Assembly (NCBI GenBank): GCA_024691125.1
Contig: JAILNV010000209.1
Coordinates: 1-48,674 of the forward strand
Length of the DNA stretch: 48,674 bases
Source: Lachnospiraceae bacterium
Lineage (GTDB): Bacteria; Bacillota; Clostridia; Lachnospirales; Lachnospiraceae
Direction of reading: 5' to 3'
The notes beneath the pieces are model-generated. The model saw nothing but the letters and a program-made list of their open reading frames with translations. It was not told the origin of the DNA and did not search any database. The first letter of the stretch is position 1; each line of letters starts with the position of its first letter. Made by a program: the position numbers and the translations under genes. Of the stretch, positions 16,344-24,118 are shown in pieces.

Positions 16344-17482
16344 GCCTGTGCACCCCCTTTCTTTTCATTAAAATTCTTTTCCTTAAGCTGTCTTTCTACC
16401 TTATCGGTATACTCCTTTATGAATCCCGAGCAGGCCGAGAATATCAGTATGAAAGCTGTTATCAGATCAGCCAGTTCAATCTCGACTCCCTGCTGTGAAC
16501 TCATATATATGGATCCTTTGGATATCACCGTTATAAGGAAGGAAGCCAATATACATCCTATCGGATCGCTGCATCCCAGAAGCGCTACTGCTATTGCGTT
16601 AAAACCAAGGCCCGGAACAACACCCGGCTGAATGGAACCAACGTACCCGCAGTAATATGTTACTCCCGCAAGTCCTGCAAGTGCACCGGAAACCACCATC
16701 GTAAGCAATATGTTCTTTCTTATATTGATGCCTGCATAATTGGCTGCCGCAGGACTAAGCCCCACAGCTTTGATCTCATAGCCTATCGTAGTCCTGTTCA
16801 TGACAAAACGGATGATAAAGGCGGCCAATATCGCCAGTATAAAAGCCAGCGGTACATCAAATTTAAGTCCGAAAGCCTTGATATCAATGATCGTAAGTCT
16901 TGCGGAATCACTGATGTTGATACTCTGTCTTGACACAGGATCCAGATAATACGAATTTATAAAAAAAGTAAGCACATACATGAATATGTAGTTAAGCATA
17001 ATAGAGGATACAACCTCATTTATATTGAACTTGAACTTGAGCGCCCCTATGATGGCTCCTACCAGTGCGCCCGAGACAATACCTATTATAAGCACCAGTG
17101 GTCTGGCAATGCCGGCACTCAGTGAGGAATATCCGACAAGTGCCGTGGCGCAGAAGCTCGATACAAGCATCATTCCCGAAACACCTATGTTAAACAGACC
17201 GCCCTTAAGTGCGACCATGACTGAGAGAGAGGCAAATATCATCGGTGTCATTGCATCCAGAAAGCTCATAAAATCAGTAAACATATTTCTCATGCCCGCG
17301 TACGAACGCTTGGGCGCCAGTCCCGACCCCTGCAGAAGGTTAAGGTATGAGGCAAACGGATTGGTTGCGATCATCAGCAGTACCGCAGCACCGAATATCA
17401 GGCTTATCACTACCGCAAACACGGAGATTCTGAACATCTGATGTTTCTCGCCCGAAAGCAGTCTGACCATTAATTTTTTCAT
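16340..17482 (-). CDS. Nucleoside/BMP-type ABC transporter permease (NupP-like)
   Basis: 380 residues with about ten membrane segments; a longer permease partner with the conserved GGLFNIGVSGMM block (about 91-102) and AVGLSPAAANYAGINI (about 236-251). AAGGAGGTG precedes the ATG, which overlaps the end of the ATPase gene by four bases (ATGA). Together the two permeases, the double ATPase and the BMP lipoprotein make a complete importer. Confidence 0.88.
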   Translation of the reverse strand: MKKLMVRLLSGEKHQMFRISVFAVVISLIFGAAVLLMIATNPFASYLNLLQGSGLAPKRSYAGMRNMFTDFMSFLDAMTPMIFASLSVMVALKGGLFNIGVSGMMLVSSFCATALVGYSSLSAGIARPLVLIIGIVSGALVGAIIGALKFKFNINEVVSSIMLNYIFMYVLTFFINSYYLDPVSRQSINISDSARLTIIDIKAFGLKFDVPLAFILAILAAFIIRFVMNRTTIGYEIKAVGLSPAAANYAGINIRKNILLTMVVSGALAGLAGVTYYCGYVGSIQPGVVPGLGFNAIAVALLGCSDPIGCILASFLITVISKGSIYMSSQQGVEIELADLITAFILIFSACSGFIKEYTDKVERQLKEKNFNEKKGGAQA

Positions 17483-19068
17483 GCCCCCTCACCTCCTTCT
17501 TTCTGCATATCGTCTCTGCCATCCTTAACTTCGCTTCGCGAGACTCCCATCATATAATTTCCTACTTCATTAACTGTAAGTTCCGATGCTTTGGCTATAC
17601 GGTTTATCCTGCCATCATAGATAACTCCGATCGTATCGGCACAGTTCATAACCTCGTCAAGCTCCAGAGATATCAGAAGGATCGCCGCTCCTCTGTCTCT
17701 TTCCGCCACTATCCTCTTATGGATATTGGAAATGGCTCCGACATCCAGACCTCTTGTAGGCTGCATGACTACTATGAGCTTACCTTTCATATCTATTTCA
17801 CGGGCGATCATCGCCTTTTGCTGATTACCTCCCGACATCGCACGCACTATTGTACTGTTACCGTCGCTGCTTCTTATGTCATAGTCATCAATAAGCCTTT
17901 TTCCGTGTTCATCGAAGGTCTGATCGTTTATGATAGTATGATGGGAAAATGAATCCGTATAATACTTTCTGACAGCCAGATTGTCTTTAAGCGAAAATCC
18001 CATGATAAGGCCGACCTTCTGTCGATCCTCCGGTATATAGGACATCCCGTTCTCGATCCTTTCCCTTATCGACATACCGGTTATATCCAGACCGTCCAAA
18101 ACTATCTTACCGGATCTGACCTGCTTAAGTCCTGCGATCGCGTCGGCCAGCTCATTCTGCCCGTTTCCGGCAACGCCCGCAAGTGCGAATATTTCGCCTG
18201 AATGTATCTCGAATGAAACATCGTCCACAGCCTTGTATCCCTGCTCATTACACACCGTAAGGTTCTCAACCTTCAGTACGGTATCCCCCGGCCTGGCCTC
18301 TTCCTTATCGACGGTAAATGATACCTCATGGCCTACCATCAGTCTTGCCAGCTCAGTCGTGGAAGTATCCTTTACATCCTTAATGTCTATAAGCCTTCCG
18401 TGATTCAGTATGGCGCATCTGTCAGCGATTGCCTTTATCTCTTCAAGCTTATGAGTGATTATGATTATTGTCTTGCCGCTGTCCCTTAAGCCTCTTATTA
18501 TCTCAAGCAGGAATTCGATCTCCTGTGGCGTAAGTACCGCGGTGGGTTCATCAAATATCAGTATCTCTGCATCCCTGTACAGCATCTTAAGTATCTCCAC
18601 ACGTTGTTGTGTTGATACATTCAGATCGCTTATAACAGCCAGAGGATCCACCTTGAGCCCGTATTTTTCGGAAAGAGCCGCAATCTCGGCATTTGACTTC
18701 TTAATATCCACGTGAGGAATGAACCCGAAAAGCTTATTCTGGGGTTCCGAACCAAGTATGATATTCTCCGTCACCGTATAATTGGAAATAAGTCTGAAAT
18801 GCTGTTGTACCATACCTATACCGAGCATGGTTGCCTGACGCGGTGATGTTATGTTAACCTTCTCGCCACGTATGTATATTTCACCTTCATCCGGTTCATA
18901 CATACCAAACAGTACGCTCATGATCGTTGTCTTGCCCGCGCCGTTCTCCCCGAGGAGAGCATATATCTCACCCTTTTTGATACTGATGGAAACATCATCA
19001 TTGGCGACTATCCTCGGAAAACGCTTGGTGATATGCTTCATTTCAATGATATATTCATAATTATCCAT
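17479..19068 (-). CDS. Nucleoside/BMP-type ABC transporter ATP-binding protein, two ATPase domains (NupO-like)
   Basis: 529 residues with two ABC domains. The first has Walker A GENGAGKTT (about 39-47), signature LNVSTQQRVEIL, Walker B ILIFDEPTAVL and H-loop IITHK. The second (from about residue 260) has a degenerate P-loop GVAGNGQNELA and signature MSGGNQQKAMIAREI, which is usual for sugar/nucleoside importers. An upstream in-frame start at 19092 exists, but ACGGGAG lies 5 bases before the ATG at 19068, so that start was chosen. The second site is probably weak or inactive in hydrolysis. Confidence 0.88.
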   Translation of the reverse strand: MDNYEYIIEMKHITKRFPRIVANDDVSISIKKGEIYALLGENGAGKTTIMSVLFGMYEPDEGEIYIRGEKVNITSPRQATMLGIGMVQQHFRLISNYTVTENIILGSEPQNKLFGFIPHVDIKKSNAEIAALSEKYGLKVDPLAVISDLNVSTQQRVEILKMLYRDAEILIFDEPTAVLTPQEIEFLLEIIRGLRDSGKTIIIITHKLEEIKAIADRCAILNHGRLIDIKDVKDTSTTELARLMVGHEVSFTVDKEEARPGDTVLKVENLTVCNEQGYKAVDDVSFEIHSGEIFALAGVAGNGQNELADAIAGLKQVRSGKIVLDGLDITGMSIRERIENGMSYIPEDRQKVGLIMGFSLKDNLAVRKYYTDSFSHHTIINDQTFDEHGKRLIDDYDIRSSDGNSTIVRAMSGGNQQKAMIAREIDMKGKLIVVMQPTRGLDVGAISNIHKRIVAERDRGAAILLISLELDEVMNCADTIGVIYDGRINRIAKASELTVNEVGNYMMGVSRSEVKDGRDDMQKEGGEGA

Positions 19069-19089
19069 CTTCGCTCCCGTTAATGATAA

Positions 19090-19120
19090 CAAGGCGGCAG
19101 ATACACACCCTGCCGCCTTG
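19090..19120 (-). promoter_or_regulatory. Intercistronic hairpin between bmp lipoprotein and ATPase genes
   Basis: Perfect 10 bp stem CAAGGCGGCA/TGCCGCCTTG with an 11-base loop, 13 bases after the lipoprotein stop codon. There is only a weak T stretch after it. It probably stabilises the 3' end of the lipoprotein message or partly stops transcription, giving more binding protein than transporter, a common arrangement in ABC importers. Confidence 0.6.
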
Positions 19121-19133
19121 GATATCTCATAAT

Positions 19134-20279
19134 TTATTCAACATCGATTCCCGTAAAATTATCCGGAGTAAGACCGTTAAAGTTGGCAGCCGGAACTATC
19201 TTGCCATCCTTAACCAGCTGATATGCCTTGTCTATCTTTTCGATCTGATCGGCAGCAAGCTGGCATCTTCCCGAAGCAGACACATATCCGACGGAATCGC
19301 TCTCTGCACCGAGAACATAATTGCCGCCCTTGAATGAACCGTCGAGCACCGTACCGAGTACGCGCTTGTCATTTGCGCCCATGATCTTAAGTGCGCTGGT
19401 CAGTATAACATTCTCGGATCCGTTTGCACCGTCATCATACTGATCGGTATCGCAGCCTATTACAAAATCCTTTTCGGAGCTCTCCTTTACTGCCGTAAAC
19501 ACGCCGTTGCCCGAACCGCCTGCTGCCACGAAAATGATATCACAGCCTTCCTTGATAAGAGCTTCACCCACAACCTTTCCTGCAGCGGGATCGGCAAACG
19601 AACCAACATAATTACCGCCTACATTGGCACCGGTAACATCGGTTCCGGCATACGAAGACAGCTCAACAGTCTCAGCTTTTGTTCCGAAATGCTTATTGGC
19701 ATAATTAACGCCTGACATGAAACCATACTGGTAATTAACATTCGACGGAAATGCTATTCCGTTAACTACCGCTACCTTTCCGGTCTGAGTATTGAGTGCT
19801 GCCGCTATACCTGCCAGGAATCCTCCTTCCTGCTCCTTAAAGGTCATGGCATATATATTTTCAACCTCTATCTCATTTCCGTCCGGATCGGAGGGAGCCG
19901 AGTCCACAAGGATGAATTTCTTGTCAGGATTTTCCTGTGCCACCTCTCCTATCCCGGCGAACTGGAAGCCGTCACATACGATCACATCATAGTCCGCTAC
20001 GATATCATTGACCGTCTTGATGCAGGCAGCGGTATCACCGGTAGGTTCCTTAACCGGAGTCACCTTTGACTCAGGATGTTCTTCTATAAAGCTGAGTATA
20101 CCGTTGTAGTTATCCTGATTAAACGAGCCATCATCCACTCCCGAGGGCGAGCTGACTATCGCAATATTAAGACCCTTGGCAGAACCGCCGTCTGCTCCTG
20201 CCTTCTGTCCTCCGCAGCCTGTTACGGTAAGCGCCGCAAACACAGTACATAAAACCGCCGCTATTAACCTCTTTTTCAT
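19134..20279 (-). CDS. BMP-family nucleoside-binding lipoprotein
   Basis: 381 residues. Lipoprotein signal with VTGC (about 19-22), so it is anchored outside the membrane. The BMP (PnrA/Med-like) domain shows SSPSGVDDGSFNQDNYNGI (about 43-61), the family's ligand loop, VCDGFQFAG, DSAPSD and VFVAAGGSGNG-like sequence. Family members bind purine or pyrimidine nucleosides. AGGAGG precedes the ATG. It is the first gene of the importer group, and a hairpin follows it. Confidence 0.9.
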   Translation of the reverse strand: MKKRLIAAVLCTVFAALTVTGCGGQKAGADGGSAKGLNIAIVSSPSGVDDGSFNQDNYNGILSFIEEHPESKVTPVKEPTGDTAACIKTVNDIVADYDVIVCDGFQFAGIGEVAQENPDKKFILVDSAPSDPDGNEIEVENIYAMTFKEQEGGFLAGIAAALNTQTGKVAVVNGIAFPSNVNYQYGFMSGVNYANKHFGTKAETVELSSYAGTDVTGANVGGNYVGSFADPAAGKVVGEALIKEGCDIIFVAAGGSGNGVFTAVKESSEKDFVIGCDTDQYDDGANGSENVILTSALKIMGANDKRVLGTVLDGSFKGGNYVLGAESDSVGYVSASGRCQLAADQIEKIDKAYQLVKDGKIVPAANFNGLTPDNFTGIDVE

Positions 20280-20304
20280 TTCTTTTCCTCCTATAATCTG
20301 TAAT

Positions 20305-20332
20305 GCCCCTTATCTGTCAACGTAACAGGGGC
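20305..20332 (-). promoter_or_regulatory. Leader hairpin before the BMP lipoprotein gene
   Basis: GCCCC/GGGGC stem with an inner TGT/ACA, within 55 bases of the start codon. It does not match the purine riboswitch core as far as I can see; it may affect mRNA stability. The function is unknown. Confidence 0.35.
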
Positions 20333-20410
20333 TCCATATGTATAATAATATATCATAAAATCCGCGGCGGTTAAACCATAATAGTCATATTACCTAAATC
20401 CCGCAATATG

Positions 20411-20419
20411 TGGTATAAT
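20411..20419 (+). promoter_or_regulatory. Extended -10 promoter for the NSS symporter gene
   Basis: TGGTATAAT, an extended -10, lies 65 bases before the ATG. The -35 (TTACCT about 18 bases upstream) is weak. Confidence 0.5.
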
Positions 20420-20484
20420 GCATTTACTTGTGTCTAAGCATGTAATATGCAAAAGACATGTCAGTAAAAGTGAAAGGATAAGTT

Positions 20485-21879
20485 ATGGAAAAGAAAGAAA
20501 GAAACTCATTTACCGGCTCACTGGGTTTTGTACTGGCTGCCGCCGCAAGCGCTGTAGGACTTGGAAACATCTGGAGATTCCCCTATCTAGCCGCAAGAGA
20601 CGGCGGCGGACTGTTCCTTGTGATCTATCTGATACTGTCAGTCACCTTCGGCTTTACTCTTCTGTTAACCGAAATAGCTATAGGAAGAAAGACCAGGCAG
20701 AGTCCGCTTACGGCATACGGGGAACTGAGCAGAAAGTGGAAGCCGCTTGGGCTTGTTGCCTGTATCGTTCCGATGATGATACTGCCCTACTACTGTGTTA
20801 TCGGCGGATGGGTTATAAAGTATCTCATTGCCTTCCTGACAGGCTCAGGTACTCAGGCTGCAGCGGACAGCTACTTTACGGATTTTATCACAGGTACCCA
20901 AAGTCCCATCATCATGATGATATTATTTCTTGCCCTTACAATGATCGTTGTGCTCGCGGGAGTAAATAAGGGAATCGAGAACTTTTCAAAAACAGCCATG
21001 CCTATTCTGGTAATGCTCATCGTCATAATATCGGTGTTTTCACTCACCATAAATCATCAGGACGCTGACGGAACCGTGCGTACAGGTCTTCAGGGACTGA
21101 AGATCCTGCTGGTTCCCGATCTGACCGGTGTGACTTTTTCCGGTCTGTTCACTACCATAATGGATGCAATGGGTCAGCTGTTTTACAGTCTCAGTATTGC
21201 GATGGGTATTATGATAGCCTACGGTTCTTACATGAAGGATGACAGTTCGGTAGAGAAATCCGTAGCTCAGATTGAGATATTCGATACATCAATAGCCTTT
21301 CTTGCAGGCGTTATGATCATACCTGCCGTATATGCTTTCAACGGAAGAGAGGGAATGGAAGCATCAGGTCCCGGGCTTATGTTTATTTCACTGCCCAAAG
21401 TATTTGAAGAAATGGGTTCTTTGGGAAATCTGGTCGGCTGTATGTTCTTTGCTCTGGTACTTTTTGCGGCAACCACCAGTTCCGTATCGATACTTGAAGC
21501 CATCGTAAGCAGCTTCATGGATCAGTTCGGAATGGAAAGAAAGACTGCAACGATCACCGAATGCGCAATAGCTCTCTTCTTTGCCGTAATCGTATGTCTC
21601 GGATACAACAGGCTGTATTTCGAGGTCACTCTCCCTAACGGAGCGGTAGGCCAGATACTTGACATTATGGACTACATAAGCAACAACCTGCTTATGCCGA
21701 TAGTTTCAATAGGAACCTGTATACTTGTCGGGTGGGTATTAAAGCCCGACATCGTTATAGACGAGGTTACAAAGAACGGAGAACCGTTCAGGAGAAGGGG
21801 AATATTCCTGATCATGCTCAGGTGTGTCGCACCGTTACTTCTGCTGATTCTGCTGCTGATTGCACTGGGAATTCTCTAA
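20485..21879 (+). CDS. Neurotransmitter:sodium symporter (NSS/SNF) family transporter
   Basis: 464 residues with about 11-12 membrane segments, the size of bacterial NSS proteins such as LeuT or Tyt1. The first helix has FVLAAAASAVGLGNIWRFPY (about 14-33), the broken TM1 that holds the sodium and substrate sites, followed by GGGLF. Later AATTSSVSILEAI (about 330) corresponds to TM8 with the sodium-site serines. It should import an amino acid with sodium. The start has GAAAGGA about 7 bases upstream. It is divergent from the BMP lipoprotein gene, with about 200 bases between. Substrate unknown. Confidence 0.9.
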   Translation: MEKKERNSFTGSLGFVLAAAASAVGLGNIWRFPYLAARDGGGLFLVIYLILSVTFGFTLLLTEIAIGRKTRQSPLTAYGELSRKWKPLGLVACIVPMMILPYYCVIGGWVIKYLIAFLTGSGTQAAADSYFTDFITGTQSPIIMMILFLALTMIVVLAGVNKGIENFSKTAMPILVMLIVIISVFSLTINHQDADGTVRTGLQGLKILLVPDLTGVTFSGLFTTIMDAMGQLFYSLSIAMGIMIAYGSYMKDDSSVEKSVAQIEIFDTSIAFLAGVMIIPAVYAFNGREGMEASGPGLMFISLPKVFEEMGSLGNLVGCMFFALVLFAATTSSVSILEAIVSSFMDQFGMERKTATITECAIALFFAVIVCLGYNRLYFEVTLPNGAVGQILDIMDYISNNLLMPIVSIGTCILVGWVLKPDIVIDEVTKNGEPFRRRGIFLIMLRCVAPLLLLILLLIALGIL

Positions 21880-21924
21880 CCACCTGCTTAACAGATCTCC
21901 CGGCAGACTGCTTACGCATAAATC

Positions 21925-23211
21925 TTACTCATACCTTAACGCGTCTATGGGATTCATCTTTGCAGCTTTGTTTGCAGGATAATATCCGAAGAACACTCCG
22001 ACCACCATCGAGAAGATCAGGGCAGCAATTATGCTGGATGCAGTGGGCGAGGCCTCATACCCGAGCGCCTTGGCTCCCGCTGCTCCGCCGGCAAGCCCAA
22101 CCAGTATTCCCAGAATACCTCCCACCAGACACAGCACGATCGCTTCCATTATGAACTGAGTCCTTATGGAACCGTTGGTAGCTCCGAGAGCCTTACGTGT
22201 ACCGATCTCTCTTGTCCTCTCCGAAATGGAAACAAGCATGATATTCATAACTCCTATACCGCCGACGACAAGCGATATTGCCGCAACTATCGAGATCGCC
22301 GTCGACACCGTCCCCAGCATTGTCGTCATTGATTCGACCATCTGGGCAAGCGAAAAGGTGGAGATCGTATACTGCCTGTTATTATGATAATACCTGTTCA
22401 TGAAATTCTTGACCCTGAATGCAAAATCATCCGAATCAACTCCCTTTGCTGTTATTATGGTAATACTCGGAAAACCCTTTGCATGATTTTTCTTGATCGC
22501 ATTTTTGATCGGGATGTAGACCGGGGTTGTGACATCCTTTGTCGCGGTCATATCAAACCCCTGTGATTCATACTTATATACTCCGACGATCGTAAACACG
22601 AAATATTTACGTCCGCCCGACATCTCTATCTCTATGTCACGTCCGATCGCTTTGCTGCTGTCACCGTCATACATATTATTTACAAAATGGTCGGATACGA
22701 GGCAGACACTCTTACCTTCCATATAAGCCTTATCACTCAGCTCATTACCGTACTGCATTTTAATATTGTTTGCCATAAAATATCCTGGGGTAACACCTGT
22801 GATCCTGACATTGGCATAATTTCTGCCTTTTTCAACCTTTGCGGTTCCCAGGACGGATTCTATCGATATTCCCTTTATCTCTTCCGGGAAGGCAGCTAAC
22901 AGTTCTTCAATATATTCTTTTTTTATTAAATCGTTATCGGTCATATCTCTTGCATTGATCTTTCCCCCATAACGTTTTCCGCTTTCATCCACTTCATCCT
23001 CGGTCTCACGCTGCTGCACTCCAATCACAATATTGTTGGCACCCATATCCGACATCTCAGAGGTTATGGAATTGGTCAGTGCATTGCCGACAGTAACGAT
23101 CGCAATAACAGACCCGATACCGATTATGATACCGAGCATTGTAAGCAGCGATCTCATCTTATTTGTAAGTAATGAGGAAAAAGCCAGTAAAAGATTCTCA
23201 AAGAACAGCAT
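21925..23211 (-). CDS. MacB-like ABC transporter permease (FtsX/MacB_PCD)
   Basis: 428 residues from the ATG at 23211; a GTG three codons upstream is also possible. AAGGGA lies about 10 bases ahead. Membrane segment 1 is in RSLLTMLGIIIGIGSVIAI (about 20-38). A long extracytoplasmic domain covers about 45-280, then three more segments with the conserved VVGGIGVMNIMLVSISERTREIG region and RKALGA. This is the MacB permease plan without a fused ATPase. It overlaps the ATPase gene by 14 bases and forms a MacA-MacB-like export system with the next two genes. Substrate (peptide, lipopeptide or antibiotic) not visible. Confidence 0.9.
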   Translation of the reverse strand: MLFFENLLLAFSSLLTNKMRSLLTMLGIIIGIGSVIAIVTVGNALTNSITSEMSDMGANNIVIGVQQRETEDEVDESGKRYGGKINARDMTDNDLIKKEYIEELLAAFPEEIKGISIESVLGTAKVEKGRNYANVRITGVTPGYFMANNIKMQYGNELSDKAYMEGKSVCLVSDHFVNNMYDGDSSKAIGRDIEIEMSGGRKYFVFTIVGVYKYESQGFDMTATKDVTTPVYIPIKNAIKKNHAKGFPSITIITAKGVDSDDFAFRVKNFMNRYYHNNRQYTISTFSLAQMVESMTTMLGTVSTAISIVAAISLVVGGIGVMNIMLVSISERTREIGTRKALGATNGSIRTQFIMEAIVLCLVGGILGILVGLAGGAAGAKALGYEASPTASSIIAALIFSMVVGVFFGYYPANKAAKMNPIDALRYE

Positions 23212-24061
23212 TCCTGCCACTTCCCTTCTTTTCGTCTATAAACAGTCCGTCCTTTAGTGTCAGTATACGTGTGCACTCGGAAGCAAGCTCCGGAGAGTGC
23301 GTTATAAGTATAATCGTCTTCCCCTGCTCCTCGTGAAGCCTGTGGAAGATATCCATGATAAGCCTTCCCGTGTGCGAGTCAAGAGCACCTGTAGGCTCAT
23401 CCGCAAGGATTATCGCCGGATCGTTGGCCATGGCACGCGCTATTGCCACCCTCTGCTTCTGACCGCCCGAAAGCTCATCGGGCTGATGATGCATACGCTC
23501 AGTCATGTCAACCATTTCAAGCAGTTCCTTCGCCTTCCTTGACCTGGCCCTTCCGCTTAATCCCGCATAGAGCATAGGCAGCTCCACATTCTTAAGAGCC
23601 GATGTCCTTGCCACAAGGTTATATGTCTGGAATACGAAGCCTATCTTCTTGCATCTGATGGCTGACAGATCCTTATCCTTTGCATTAAACATATCAACCC
23701 CGTCAAGAGTATACTCACCCTCCGTAGGCCGGTCCAGAGCTCCGATCACATTCATAAGAGTCGACTTGCCCGATCCCGACTGCCCCACTATAGCCACGAA
23801 CTCACCTCGTCTGACCTGCATATCCACCCCGTGAAGAACCTCAAGTTCATTGGGCTGTCCTATGAAATACCTTTTGATGATATGCTTCATATCGATCACG
23901 ATATTATCATCCCCCGATACAAGATCGGGGGCTGTATTTGTAGAAATCCTTTCGGATTTCTCTGATGTCTCAAAGCCGACGGGCTCCCCCGATACAAGAT
24001 CGGGGGCTGTATTGCTTATATCTTCAATTATTATTTCCTGATTTTTCTTTTTTCTTTTCAT
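23198..24061 (-). CDS. MacB/LolD-like ABC transporter ATP-binding protein with a palindrome-encoded N-terminal extension
   Basis: 287 residues. The ATPase core begins near residue 52 (IDMKHIIKRYF) with Walker A GQSGSGKST (about 92-100), signature LSGGQKQR (about 198), Walker B IILADEPTGALD and LITHS. The first 50 residues are an unusual extension with the peptide NTAPDLVSG twice, 25 residues apart, encoded by a perfect 28-base direct repeat of palindromic DNA. The ribosome site at the annotated ATG is weak (CCAGAG). Another possibility is a later start, but no good one was seen between the repeats and the core. It drives the adjacent permease. Confidence 0.85.
   Translation of the reverse strand: MKRKKKNQEIIIEDISNTAPDLVSGEPVGFETSEKSERISTNTAPDLVSGDDNIVIDMKHIIKRYFIGQPNELEVLHGVDMQVRRGEFVAIVGQSGSGKSTLMNVIGALDRPTEGEYTLDGVDMFNAKDKDLSAIRCKKIGFVFQTYNLVARTSALKNVELPMLYAGLSGRARSRKAKELLEMVDMTERMHHQPDELSGGQKQRVAIARAMANDPAIILADEPTGALDSHTGRLIMDIFHRLHEEQGKTIILITHSPELASECTRILTLKDGLFIDEKKGSGRNAVL
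23911..24013. repeat. Palindromic element inserted in frame in the MacB-type ATPase gene
   Basis: Two exact 28-base direct repeats (23911-23938 and 23986-24013) 75 bases apart, each containing the hairpin CCCCCGAT/ATCGGGGG. Between them is a third hairpin GAAATCC/GGATTTC (23943-23960). The spacing is a multiple of three, so the gene stays open and gains residues rich in T-A-P-D-L-V-S-G. Confidence 0.8.
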
Positions 24062-24118
24062 ACTCTGGAATATATTATGTAAACCAATATGTCAGTATCC
24101 GCGGATCATGATAAATGA

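Noticed and set aside
20280..20484. Purine riboswitch before the BMP lipoprotein gene
   Set aside because: There is a hairpin, but the conserved loop sequences of the purine aptamer are missing.
20418..20969. 183-residue frame overlapping the NSS symporter
   Set aside because: Lies in another frame of a clear membrane protein gene, is Arg/Cys rich and has no ribosome site.
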